DNA from: Chaetoderma sp. LZ-2023a | Taxonomy: Eukaryota > Mollusca > Caudofoveata > Chaetodermatida > Chaetodermatidae | NCBI GenBank assembly: GCA_034401795.1 | Contig: CM067372.1 | Location: 22,195,462 to 22,259,461, forward strand | Reading direction: 5' to 3' | DNA: 64,000 nt | In this document: in pieces, positions 47,008-58,699 of the stretch | How positions within the stretch are numbered: the stretch's first letter is position 1 | How the letters are laid out: the number at the start of each line of letters is the position of its first letter | The notes under the pieces: generated by a model | What the model was told of the DNA's origin: nothing | The model's database searches: none | What the model saw: only the letters and a program-made list of their open reading frames with translations | Translations under genes and position numbers: made by a program

Positions 47008-48775
47008 CATTCCCAGTTTTATATCTGCCCCGTCCACCTCTATCCAAGCCCCATACACGCCTCGCTCGCGCTGGGATCGATCGATCTCTGAACTCCCTGA
47101 CAATCAATTTCCAGAAAACTATACATGTAAGCTATTCAATATTTTGGAATAATTTGACTGGGCGCTGTTGCTGCATATAGTAGAAGGAGCGGCCAGTCAA
47201 ATTAGTTTCAAAATATTCAACAACATATTTATTAAATAGTAGAGACATTCAATTCGTGCAACGTGTCAGACTGTTACGAGTTAAAGACGGGTCAAATAGA
47301 ATCATTTATAACGTAATGATTGTGACATCATCATACCCGCCGCTTAGCTGATTATGACGTCATATGGCGTCAGATGATAGATGAATACTCTGGAAAGGTG
47401 ACTTATCGGATGATGCTATTGAACATAGTCCCGCATATCAGGTTTGTATTACGGTACGGTGCAATATCCATGAGCACGAACGTTTGGTGATGATGTGATC
47501 GACTACACCGTGTGCATGTCAGTGGCAATGTTCAAATACACCAGGTTGTCATCACGATCAATCCTCATCACACCATTGTCGGGAAATTGCTCGAGAATAG
47601 GTGTTCTTCAATTCACTTAATGGCGTGCGTCAAAAGATATCTGTGTGCATGTCCACATAACCGAACCAGTCACGTGGTTCATGAGTGCACCTCTTAACCA
47701 CTGATGATTCGTCATTAACTAAAGCTCCAGAGATGCTCACTGATGAAGGTCAACATTCTCAATTTATTAGCTTAGCTTATTGTCGCCAGGATACCGCAGC
47801 TCATGTTCCAGGTGTAATCAATTTCCCCTGAGAGTGCTAGGACATTATATACCCATGCAACTATTCTCCATTGGCCCATAAATCTTCACGAAACTTTACA
47901 CAAACTGCACGCACGGTAATGTGGATATCCTCGAATTATATCCGCATCTTGATGAGATTGTACACGATATTGTCAGAATTATTCGAAGTTAATTATATAG
48001 GAAACCCAATTTAGATGCAATTCAATCGCATTTCTTGGAAAACAGTCGCCGAGTTTCCTATTTCGCTGACGTAGTATTATAGCTTCCGGAAAGCAGAATG
48101 GAATATGGTAATGCGCTGGCCTAGAAGCATGGTTATCAGAAACCATGCAGCCAGTAGTTACAATGGTATTTCGGCATTCATCGCCATGAATCGGAAACGA
48201 AGCTCTCATAAATCTAGAATTGTATCTCACTAATATGCAATCGCATTGCAATTGCTTCTGACGGAATTCACAAACCATATTCAGAATATTTGAAGCGATG
48301 TTTGCACATTTCTTGAACGTCTCATCAAATAATATGCAGCATAAGATGCTACAGATAAGAATATTGACCACTGTATGCTCTTGCAATGGTGACAGTCTTT
48401 CATATTGAAGATACCATGACTTCAGAGAGAGACACTCATAACCTTATGTGCTTGATGTGTGAACAGTAAACGCAATACAAATTTCAGAGGCCTATGTAAA
48501 GAACCAGAATATGCGCACAGGTGTAACTTGAAATACAACTATAATGATATCGATTGCAGTTTCTCAATGTAGTATTTCGATCTGAATATCTGTACACTAT
48601 CCTATCCATTTCAAGCAGCAATGTTTTTAAATTTCAGCTATCCAAGAGATCCTGCGCCATGATCTAACTCGAAAAATATATACACATATCGATGCAGTCA
48701 GCATTATCTACGTCCTTTACTGCGAGAAGTCAGCCGTCTTTAGACAGGACTAGCGTACACATTGATATGATACTA
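46860..48775 (+). repeat. Direct duplication, copy A
   Basis: Aligns with 49,555-51,050 at roughly 75% identity, apart from the MITE at 47,008-47,398. Matching blocks include AAAGCTCCAGAGATGCTC (47,720; 50,038) and GGATACCGCAG followed by GGTGTAATCAAT (47,789-47,821; 50,107-50,140). ORFs such as 47,979-48,386 (minus) are not conserved in frame between copies. Confidence 0.75.
47008..47398 (-). mobile_element. MITE copy 4 (about 391 bp)
   Basis: Reverse-oriented family member with the GGAAAGG end at 47,392-47,398 and the hairpin region at about 47,130-47,225. The paired duplication at 49.6-51.0 kb lacks it. Confidence 0.78.
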
Positions 48776-48792
48776 GTCATCAATCATCAATG

Positions 48793-49012
48793 GACCTTTC
48801 AGTTTATCCATACATCATATGACGTCATAATCAACTAAGTGACGCGTAGGATGGTGTCAGAATCATTACGCCATGAATGGCCCGCTGTAGTCCGTCTTAA
48901 ACGCGTAATGGTCCGGCATGTTATACGAATTGTATGTCTGTGCTAATTAATAAACATGCTGTTGACTATTTTGATCCCAATTTAACTTGGCGCTGTTGCT
49001 ACCATAGACAGA
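48793..49012 (+). mobile_element. MITE copy 5, truncated at the hairpin
   Basis: Begins AATGGACCTTTCAGTTTATCC with TGACGTCATAATCAAC and runs to the first arm of the central hairpin (GGCGCTGTTGCTACCATAGACAG), then stops. The 3' half is absent. Confidence 0.72.
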
Positions 49013-49105
49013 AAAGCTTGAATTGTAACTGAAATGTAACTGAAATTTCAGTTACCTTTGCAATGTAACTGGGTACATTTCAGGCACTGTAACTGAAAAA
49101 ATTTC
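49013..49105. repeat. Short palindromic GTAACTGAAAT repeats
   Basis: Several direct and inverted copies of GTAACTGAAAT and its complement, including an 11-bp inverted pair around 49,037-49,060, directly after the truncated MITE. Confidence 0.6.
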
Positions 49106-49554
49106 TTAACAAATTAATACCCCAGTTTCTTTTTTCGTCCGAAGACTAATATCGGCATAGATATGGATTTGTGTTAAAAATCCGCAAAACGGCTTTAATT
49201 ACGCAAATATTGTGTGGATAACATGGGATTGTGTAGCAGTACACTGATATTAAGACCTACATAGAATACTATTTTGCTTTCTAAGTCGTGATGCCACTAT
49301 ACAAATAAGGAACTTGCTGCGAAACAGTTTTAAAATGTAAGGCAAGGTCTTCTCTATGTTGAGATTGTGTTGCAAGGGTAGTCCAACCAGGAGCAACACA
49401 GTCGTTCTCAACTTCAGATACAATGTATACGATGTATCGTGTCCTATCATTCTATAATTAATGTTTAGACTTCTGACATCATAATAGCTTATGTGTAATT
49501 TGTTCCGTATTCCTCACCCAATGGGATAACAACATACTGTTAGTCCATCAGCCT

Positions 49555-51050
49555 TTCTAATTGTATATAGTCACCCAACGTGTTAAGCAATACAATGCCA
49601 GGGAACAACTACATCGCCCGTGACCGAATGAAGTTATGGGTTGGCATTTGCACATTAGGAGGTCATTACTCATCTGAGATGCACGAGAGTGGTGTGTTAT
49701 TATGGTAATACTAGTGATTTAGAGTGCGTATTAATGGCATACAAATCGGCGTGAGGGTAAAATCGCATTACAGCAGGAACACCTATTAGTCTTAACCACG
49801 GTATGCTGAATTAACCCGAATATTTGATGACGATATGATCAAATAAACTGTTTGCATGTCAGTAGCGATGGTCACATGCATTCTATAAACAATTGTCAGG
49901 AGATGGCTCAAGAATAGTGGTTCCTAAGCTCGCAGAATAACATGTACCTAAAAGATGACTGAGTGCATATCCATATAACTGAAGTGGTCATGCGGTGTAT
50001 GCGTGCACCCCCAAACCACGGATGACTCATCTTAACGAAAGCTCCAGAGATGCTCTCTGATGAAGGTAAACACTTCTCAATTTATTTGCGTGGCTTATTG
50101 TCAACAGGATACCGCAGATCCGGTTCCAGGTGTAATCAATCCGACCCCCCCCCCCCACCCCACCCCCCGGGAGCGTTAGAGCATTATATAGTTCTCGGAA
50201 CTGCTCTCCCTTGACCCATAAACCGTCACGAAACGTCGCCCACACTGCATGCATGGCAATGCGGACATGTAGTATTCTACTAGCACGCGGATGAGATCTT
50301 GCAAGATATTGGCAAAAGTATTCTAATATGCTTACAAGAAACTAAATTTAGATGCAAATCAATTGTATTTCTTGTAAAACATCCATTGAGCTTCATATTT
50401 GTCTGGACAAGTGTTATAACTCTGGGAATTCAGAATAAAATAGATTACTGCGATGTCGTAAGCATGCATATCAGAGATGATGCGGCCAGTAGCCGCAATG
50501 GTATGACGCCATTCTTCTTCCCTATTAGAAAAGGATGCTGTTATAAATCTAGATTGCGTCGCTAATCGCATTGCAATTCATTTACCTGAATTATCCCTAG
50601 CCATATTCAGCATATTGGACGAGATGTTTCCGTATTCATCGAACTTTTCATAAACCGATATGCAATGTAAGATGCTACATATATAAATATTAGCCAACGG
50701 GTACTCTTGCAAAATTGATATTCCTTCATACTGAGGATTTCCTTAATTTTAGGGAGTATTTCATAAGCAGTAGGGCAATACCTATTTCAGTCATGCATTT
50801 GCCAATAACACGACTATACACAAGGTGTACCATAAATACGATTATGATGATATCAACATAAATTTATAATGTATTACTTCTCTATGATAATCTGTGTTCG
50901 ATCCCATCCATTTCGCTCGTCGTTGTTTTATTTAAACATCCGCTATACAAGACACTCGCAACAACGGCCAACTATCGTAAGTAGAATGCCACACACGTAT
51001 ATGATGAGCATTATCTCCTTCACCTTTCTGCAAGATGCCAGTTGCTTTTG
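49555..51050 (+). repeat. Direct duplication, copy B
   Basis: Partner of 46,860-48,775 without the MITE. A poly-C run at 50,143-50,168 is unique to this copy. No gene recognised. Confidence 0.75.
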
Positions 51051-52248
51051 GCAGGGGTAGAGATCATACTCATAGTATTTTACGGGTTATCAAACCGTAA
51101 CAGTAAATTTAGTGTTACATTAGAATCAATCCAGGATAGATTCTGATCATGATTGACCAATCAGCTTTCTTCATCTAACCTCTTAACCTTGATATGATGG
51201 CACCCAAAAGTCCAGTTAAGTGTCCACATGTATGTACGTATGCGCGCGCGCACACGAGCGCACGCGCGCACGCACGCACGCACGTATGATAAGTAGTATC
51301 GTACTTGGGTATGAGGTCAAACAACGTTACACCGATTTCTCCTAGTTTGCTCTCAAATTATGAACGTTTGAGGCTGGTTGAAACACGTGGGGAACTTGTA
51401 TATAATTGTGGCATATATCTCGAGTTTAATAATATGCGTTCTACCTATTTGATTACATTTGATTTAGCACACATTATGAATAATATCAGTTAATAAATAA
51501 ATTATTATCCAGATTTTCAGCACACAAAACATATTCTAACCGCCGTCGATGTCCATGGATGTCAATAAATTGAAAGCACAATCCGTTTGCAATAATGATC
51601 CGTCATCGAGGCTTCCATTACATCAAATCAGAATTCCAGCATGGTTATTGCCACCGCTATGTAAGGAGAAGATGGTATTCGATGCGGGGGTGTTTGTTTG
51701 TCTGTTTGTGAACCCTGAGCTATATCTAAAACACTACGGATCACATTTGGCTCAATTTTAACGCAGGAAGAATTGTACACGCATTTCCCGACATCGGCCG
51801 GTATCTGGATAGAAAACCACGTATCCAAATGGGACCTTTTATGGGATCAATGGATATCCACGAAACTACTGGCCCGATGTATCTCAGATGTTAGCGCAAC
51901 AATGGCTGTGTGTGCCCACTAGGATTTTACAACTTTGGTAATAAATAATCATTAGAATGTGACACAACCTGGAATGCGAGAGAATCCTATCTATGATTGC
52001 TCTTTATTTGTTGAGTCTAGAATATAATTCTTTAGATCACGATATACACACCAGTTTGCCATATATAATATAAAAATGTTTCACAAGTGGAGTCGATTTA
52101 TACGATTGTAACATATGCCACGATGCCACGATCGTGAGTGAACGCGCGTGTGCGTTCGCGTGAGTACGTGTGCACCAGCCGCTATCGGCGTATTCTCTTT
52201 GAGCCTTTATCTCCTGGGTTGTTTTTTTTATCATAGCATGTATTTATC
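51051..52248. other. No gene recognised
   Basis: Contains only a (GCAC)n microsatellite at about 51,241-51,288. Short ORFs show no features. Confidence 0.45.
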
Positions 52249-52260
52249 GTGATGGCTTCA

Positions 52261-52502
52261 CAGCCCTGTAGGTGGGGCTTAGAATACACCTTCCGTATCC
52301 TCTGCGTGTCGTATGAGGCGACTAAAGGAGGTAAGGGTGAGGTAACCCTGATAGAAACCTCGAGTGCTGAAGACGGAGGTTCCAGGCCGCACGGCGCACT
52401 CTAATAAACCATGGATCCACGCACTTAACGCTTATGATCATGTCGATAGTCACTTACAGGACTGGCGGTATGATCAGCGAACGAAAAGAAGAAGAAGAAG
52501 AA
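52261..52502 (+). mobile_element. SINE-like retroinsertion (242 bp) with 12-bp target duplication
   Basis: Flanked by perfect GTGATGGCTTCA repeats at 52,249-52,260 and 52,503-52,514, and ending in (GAA)n. The body starts CAGCCCTGTAGGTGGGGC and includes GTCGTATGAGGCGACTAAAG. Its last 30 nt (CAGCGAACGAAAAGAAGAAG...) resemble the tail of the RNase H LINE at 33,164-33,190. A GGTTCCAGGCC stretch near 52,378 is similar to a polymerase III B box, but no clear A box was found. It could be a SINE or a severely 5'-truncated LINE. Confidence 0.85.
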
Positions 52503-52695
52503 GTGATGGCTTCATGATGATGTATGCTAGGATGCCTAATGCTATTTCTATGGTATGTACAGTTGCTGGATATGCATTGTTAGAATAAGGACTGTATCTC
52601 ACGTTGGCGATGCATTGCTGAAGGCTGCCATTGTAGTAAATGAAACGTGGTTGTGTAATGAGCCCAATCGATTAATCTAGGGTTAACTATGCGCC

Positions 52696-53697
52696 ATGCC
52701 TGTTGACAAAGTCCGTGATGTAAATGTTAAATGTACTAATGCAGATACTGACACTGACGCTGATATTGATATTGATATCATGCATGGTGGATGCGATATG
52801 GATATACAGGGTCTACGAGTGTTATGCCACCCGGCCGCTCGGTCCCAGTACCCAGTCAACAAACGGGAAAACGTAAAGCTGCCTCGCGCACCCCCTCAGA
52901 GCCTCAATTAAAACGCCAAAACTCTCTCCCTGATATCCACATGGAAGCTACCGGCGAGCCTATACGGGAATCGGCATTAGAGTTGAAAATCATGCAGGCC
53001 ATCTAAGTGCGGATTGATAAGCTTGTCACGGCAGCTCTAATTAAGTCAATTGGCCCACTCTTTGAGGCGCTCGAGAAGCGGGATATTAAAAACCCCAGAC
53101 CTAACTGATAATGTCAACGACAAATGTGAAAAAATAGCAAGCCTCGAGCGCAAAGTACAAGATTATGATCTCATAATTACTAACATGTCATCAGCGGTGG
53201 TAGAAACTGAACGGACAATGGTTAATCTTGTTCGCGGAAATGATTTGTTTCACGATCGATAGGAGCAATACAGTCGCCGCGAGAGCCTCCGAATTAACGG
53301 CTTGGTGCTCGGTGCTCAGGAGTCCAGAGATGACACAGTAATTCGTGTGGCAAACGCGGCCAGTGTGACAGTGTCTACTGGTGATATAGCCCGATCACAT
53401 TTTATCGGTCCCGACAAGAAACAGATTACAGTCAAATTCATTTCATATAGAAAACGTACCGAATTTCTCCGAGCTAGACGGGTACTATCATCGGAACCAG
53501 AACTTGCTCGTGTCTACGTAAATGACGATCTAACCAAGACGCGGTACATTATGCTAAAGAAACTGCTGAAATTAAACCATGACGGGAAGGTACACACCGC
53601 GTGGTCTTTTGACGGCAATATTTTCTTCAGACTGACGGATGGTGGGCAAAAGAAACAGTGCCTAGATAATGAAGACATTCTGAACCAGAAGTGACTG
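52696..53697 (+). pseudogene. LINE ORF1 protein remnant (coiled coil, RRM-like, C-terminal domain)
   Basis: Three frames together encode a basic N-terminal region (52,791-53,006), a short coiled-coil-like segment (about 53,110-53,260, IASLERKVQDYDLI) and the diagnostic junction EQYSRRESLRINGL (53,263-53,307), which bears a stop just before it. A 130-aa open frame (53,302-53,694) follows, with an RRM-like fold pattern (ITVKFISYRKRTEFL) and a C-terminal domain (VYVNDDLTKTR, TAWSFDGNIFFRL). Such proteins bind element RNA as nucleic-acid chaperones. An internal stop near 53,004 and frame changes make it a pseudogene. It probably belongs to the same LINE class as the endonuclease at 56.4 kb. Confidence 0.75.
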
Positions 53698-53893
53698 TAC
53701 ATAAAACAACTAAGATGAATGTGTCCATCCCGAGTAGCCAGTCTGATCCAGAAAAAAATGTATGCCTATTCCCTGTCCTGTTTCGATTTGTCTACTGGAA
53801 ACAACCTAAATTAATACTCCATTTACTCCACCCACTACCCTTCACATCTTCGACATCCCAGCTGGATGCCATATTACTGCAACTTGTCTAAAC

Positions 53894-54790
53894 ACATACA
53901 GTGCGACATTCATAGTAGTCGCAATACGATCGTAGCTTGCGGGCATCGTGAATGGTGCATGGTGTATAGTGCATGGGGCGATCGTGAGAGGACGCCCTAC
54001 ACATCTTTGTATATAAAATCCAAATTTTCGATCTGGGTTTACGCCTTTGGTGACGATACCGGATAACACCGGCCTCCTTTTGCTCTAGAGGTTTGCTCAT
54101 TTGCGGATCGGGAGAGGAGTAATTGTGGACATTTACAGCTGGAATGACTTGCCCGATAATTGACCAGTCATTCCAGTGGAAAGTTTTCTGGGGTTGTCTT
54201 CTCTTGGCCTGCAGATGAGCATTCAAAAAGCAAATATTTAAAATTTTCAGGAATGAATTTAGTCACTAAAGGGTTAAAATAAGTCAAAGTCAATGAGAGA
54301 TGCGTTTGGGCGTGGTCTTGCGATCGTCTCATGCATGGAAGCACGGTTGGACTGAATATATTGTGGCTGTAACAGCGGTGTCTCCACACAGTGCCCTGAT
54401 TATTAACAGAATAGTGTACTAATATGCTTCTGTTCAATTTCTGGACACGCCCTTGCTTGATTCTGGAATGTGCCGGTTTTTTTGTACAAGATGTTTTGCC
54501 TGCGCGGTTGTCTATGGATGTGAGACATACAAATACGCAACTGGATGAAATCACCAATTTATATAATTTCATATATTATCAATTTGAAGGTATTCATGCT
54601 TCAAATGTATTGTTATATAACAGTGTGAAACGAATGTGCGGCATCCATTGCAGCCGCAACGCGATCTTATCAGTGACGGGCGCATGGGACGACCGCGGAT
54701 GAACGTCTGACGCATCTTTGTAAATAAAATCCAGATTTATATAATTTGGGCGTAAATTTTTAATTTATTTCTACTCTGTACTGTGTAGTG
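53894..54790 (+). repeat. Two related segments about 740 bp apart
   Basis: 53,894-54,035 and 54,636-54,760 share the order CGACATTCATAGTAGTCGCAA, a GGGCG-rich part and ACATCTTTGTATATAAAATCC, with about 70% identity. No gene recognised between them. Confidence 0.55.
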
Positions 54791-55019
54791 AACATTCCTT
54801 GCCCGCGCGGTTGTCTAGCTTGGTGTTATTGTGTTATAATACGCATCTGGTTGGCACTACCGAGTTATTATAATGTTAAATATGAAATTACTCATGTAAT
54901 CATAAACTGCTACCTTTATGCTATGGCCTGGTAACGCACTTCCCTTAATTCCACGCACCCCGATTCATTCGTACACACTTGTAACGGTAAAACTACAATG
55001 TAAGAAATAGTATCCCCAA

Positions 55020-56020
55020 CTTTTCTAGATGTAATTTGTTGGTGTCCGGGACTGCACTGGGTTCCCTTCAGAATTCTCACTGTATATTCAACAGCTTACA
55101 ATACATGAACTATTATTGTCGCACATTGCTTTGACTGGAATCCGCTGCTGCCTTGGACGGCATCGGGTCCCCACTTGATTTCTGTATATTCAACAGTTTA
55201 CACTGCATGAAATATCTTGCGGAACATTTTTTGACTGGAAGCCGTTGCTGGCTGTGCCAGCGCTGAGTCCTCTTTCGATGCGCTATACATCCAACCAGCT
55301 TACAACGCTATGAGTTATTTACTGAACATTTTGACTGGAAGCCATAGCTGCATGGGACAGCACCGGCTCACTATTCGATCTGGTGTATATTTACTAGTCA
55401 CAATACATGACTTCCTGTGGCAGCGCCGGGCCCCATTTTGTTTTGCTCCATGCACTCAACAGTTTACATTTATTGTTGCCTTGAACTACATATCACACTA
55501 GACTAGACTATCATTCACATTCAATCCTAGTTTGAATACAACACAGCCTACCAATTTCAACCGTATACAGGCCTACAACGGAAATGTTTGAATTATTACA
55601 CGAATATTTTGGAACTGACTCGTCGGGGGACTGTTACTGCACGATGCTGCACCGGGCGTTAATTTTGATTGTATATTCAACTGTAGAATACATGAATCAT
55701 ATTATTGATGGTTAGAATTTTTCACTTACTATTGGGTCATGACAATATATCATCAGTGCAACACTGATTTCTTGTTTAATATTTTGATCGGAGAACTTTT
55801 GCTGGCTGATGCAGCACCGGGTCCCCGTCGACTCTGTTCCATAATACTCAACAGTTTATATTTATTATTGCCCTGAACCACTCTGCCACACCAGATTGTG
55901 CCATCATCTAAATCCAACCCTTGTTTGAATACAACACAGCACACCAAGAACAATTCTCCATTACAGCCAATGGTTCTCACTATTACTCCACAAGCGCCGT
56001 ACCTTACCACCTAAGCCTTC
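55020..56020 (+). repeat. Degenerate tandem repeat, about 100-bp units, with a 397-bp higher-order repeat
   Basis: TATTCAACAG(T/C)TTACA recurs at about 55,086, 55,186, 55,290, 55,388, 55,448, 55,670 and 55,845, alternating with TTTTGACTGGAAGCC and a CAGCACCGGGTCCCC block. The segments starting 55,448 and 55,845 also share a GTTTGAATACAACACAGC block. This lies between the LINE ORF1 and ORF2 remnants. Confidence 0.65.
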
Positions 56021-56355
56021 AATGACTCTGTCTTTATTTGTCCTCTATTCCTCCATGTTCCTTATCTGTTCTATCTCTTACTCCTACCACCCTCTCCCTA
56101 CTATCTATGGAGCTCCATATGTTGATCTTTCAAGTCTGCCTCTGCCTTACTGCAACACGTGCAAATGGCCTTCGGTGATTTACCCAATTGACAATGGATA
56201 ATGACATAGCATGTTACCGTGCGGCTATTGGGCTTTTTAACTGCCACTCTGTCAAACCCAAGCACTATCGAGCTACCCCATCTCCATTGCGAGAAATACT
56301 TGGACGCCTTCGAGGAATGTACACAGCCCTCCTATCACTCCTTCTTAATTACTAG

Positions 56356-57090
56356 CTGAGTAATGTATCGACCTGTTTAATAATTTACTTTCTCCTTTCT
56401 TTGGCTGGCGATATAGAAACTAATCCACGCCCTACTAACTGTTCAGAAATGTATGTTGTCCACCTCGATGTATGCGGCCTCAAAGATAAAATACATCTTA
56501 TCGAAGCTAATCTGTCCAACTTTGGCATCATTGCCATTACTGAAAGCCACCGTACCCAAAATATTAACAATAGCTTAATCAAACTACCTGATTTCCAGGA
56601 GCCTTATCGGATGGACCGCCAGTAGCCGTGGGGAGGCGTGTGCGTCTATATTTCCAACAACGTGGCAACTACCCGTCGTATTGAATATGCATGTCGTGGC
56701 ATTGAAATGATATGGATCGAGATTCACGGCCGCCCTGGTGTATTATTGTGTGTAATCTACCGGTCGCCTAACACAAGTGTTGACAAATGGCAAACTATCA
56801 CCGACAATATTGAGAATGTTCGCGACTTAAATCCAAACAAAAATCTTGTCTTACTCGGCGACATTAACGACGATCTTCTCAATCCATCTAAGCATCATCT
56901 ACGTGACATCATATCTACATTTGGCTTCCACAAGTTAATGCAAGAACCAAACCGACCCATTTCAAATACATTACTTGATCAAATTATTATCAGCTGTGCC
57001 AGAATAGTAAAAGAGAGTGGAGTACTTGCGCCATTTTGTAGTGATCATACTCCAGTACATTTGGTTTTATCATCCTCCATACCTAAACGT
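56356..57090 (+). pseudogene. CR1-like LINE ORF2: apurinic-type endonuclease with degenerate 2A-like leader
   Basis: The frame opens after a stop at 56,353. A hydrophobic stretch is followed by AGDIETNPRP (about 56,404-56,433), one change from the 2A consensus D-x-E-x-N-P-G-P. The endonuclease domain shows the blocks VVHLDVCGLKDK, IAITESH (metal-binding Glu), VCVYISNN, VIYRSPN, LLGDINDDL, NTLLDQI and CSDHTPVHLVL (the catalytic SDH). The usual Asn of the first block is Asp here, and a TAG interrupts at about 56,623. Similarity stops after the SDH block near 57,090 and no reverse transcriptase follows, so the element is 3'-truncated or rearranged. Confidence 0.8.
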
Positions 57091-57339
57091 AAAACATACA
57101 CTCGCTCACTCGCTTCCTCACTCACTCGGTCTTTCTTCCTACTCTCCCCCACCTCACACTCAACATCCACACACTTATGCACACTAAGAGACTACAATTA
57201 ATTAAACTATTATGATTTGCCGCCATTTTGTTGTAAACACGTTTTGTATAATCTGTTTGTGTATGGGAGACACGGGCATACGACTCTAAGTCTTATCGTG
57301 CTTCCATCCGAACAAAAAAATAAATCACGTTTAAACCAA

Positions 57340-57480
57340 CTATGCTCCATGCATCTCTAGATAAGCTCCACCCACGATTTTCCCGTGTTAGGATCGATCG
57401 ATCATGCAGGTAATCTCCCTCCTTCTCTCCCTATCTCTATCTCCCTCCCTCCCATCTTCCCTCCCTCGCTCGCCCTCTTG

Positions 57481-57536
<56 letters not shown>

Positions 57537-57540
57537 GTGT
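57340..57540 (+). repeat. MITE fragment and (CT)n microsatellite
   Basis: 57,345-57,407 matches the GCTCCACCC...GATCGATCGAT segment of the MITE family. A CT-rich tract with a pure (CT)n core at 57,484-57,534 follows. Confidence 0.7.
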
Positions 57541-58079
57541 CTGGTCTGTGAATAGTCGAGTAGCCAAATCTACTAGGTCCACCTTCACTTTCAGAAATTC
57601 ATATGATGGGATATATAATATGGCAGATATTGCCATATAGGTGAGTGGCTAAACTAACCAACCAAACCAGTGTTCCTACATGCCTATATTTCTACACTGC
57701 TGCGCGTCATCCACTGTCTTCATTTATTAGCCATGAAGTCCAGAAACGAAATGTAATTTTCTAGCATCATCTATCACATAACCAATCAAATACGACTTCC
57801 TACTCACTTACACCTCTACGATACATGAGTCTAAAACTCAAGTTATACATAATGCAGCTACAAGCACCAGTACAACACGGGGTTCCATTCGCATACCCGC
57901 ACCTGATAAGATGCATGGTACATGCCGGGACAAGTGTTGTGTTAACTGGAAGAGAGGAGTGTTTAATCATTGTGCCTTTTGCCCAGCCATATAATTCCAG
58001 ATCAAGTTCTGGTGGATCTGTGTCTTTCAATGTATGCTACAAAATGTCTCTGTGATGGGCCCTGATTCACAAATAAGTT
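57541..58079. other. No gene recognised
   Basis: Short ORFs only (for example 57,825-58,055 plus and its minus-strand shadow), with no recognisable motif or repeat. Confidence 0.4.
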
Positions 58080-58699
58080 GTTATTGTCCTTCAGTGCTTA
58101 GAATTGACAACAGGTCAACCTTCCTCACTCACAATTGGTAAATGCCGTTTTTCAGGGCTTAAGTTTGTCAAAAGGTTCTCATGGTAAGAAATTTGTAAAA
58201 CACCATGTTGCAATGAACAGGATAGGCAGCATATGATCCTTCAGACTTAATGGGAGCAACTCATGTTTCTGGGTAGAAATATACTTTTTTCACACTAATA
58301 ATTGGTAAATTATTCTCATGCAGTGCTTAGAATTGACAACAGATCAACTTTCCTCACTCTAAATTTGTAAATGTCATCTTTCATGTGATATGTTTGGCAA
58401 AAGGTCATCTCTCATTGAATGAAATTTATTAAATGCCATGTTGCAATGCTCAGGATTGGCAACATAGCATCCTTCATAGTTCAGAAGTGATAACAAATCA
58501 TGTTTCAGAGTAGAAATATCATATTTCAGCACTATGAATTGGGAAATTATTCTTTTCAGTTCTTAGAATGAGAGCAGGTCAGCTTTCCTCAGTCACAATT
58601 GCCAAATGTAATCTTTCAGTGGTTTGGTTTGGCAAAAGATCATTTCTCATGGTATGACATTTGTAAAATCCCATGTTTTTAATGATCAGGTTTGGCAAC

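Noticed and set aside
47979..48386. 135-aa minus-strand ORF as a gene
   Set aside because: The paralogous segment at about 50.3-50.6 kb has no corresponding open frame of that length, so it looks like chance.
52360..52400. Polymerase III promoter (B box) making the short insertion a tRNA-derived SINE
   Set aside because: Only a B-box-like GGTTCCAGGCC is seen; no A box at the right distance and no tRNA-like fold was found, so the SINE type stays open.
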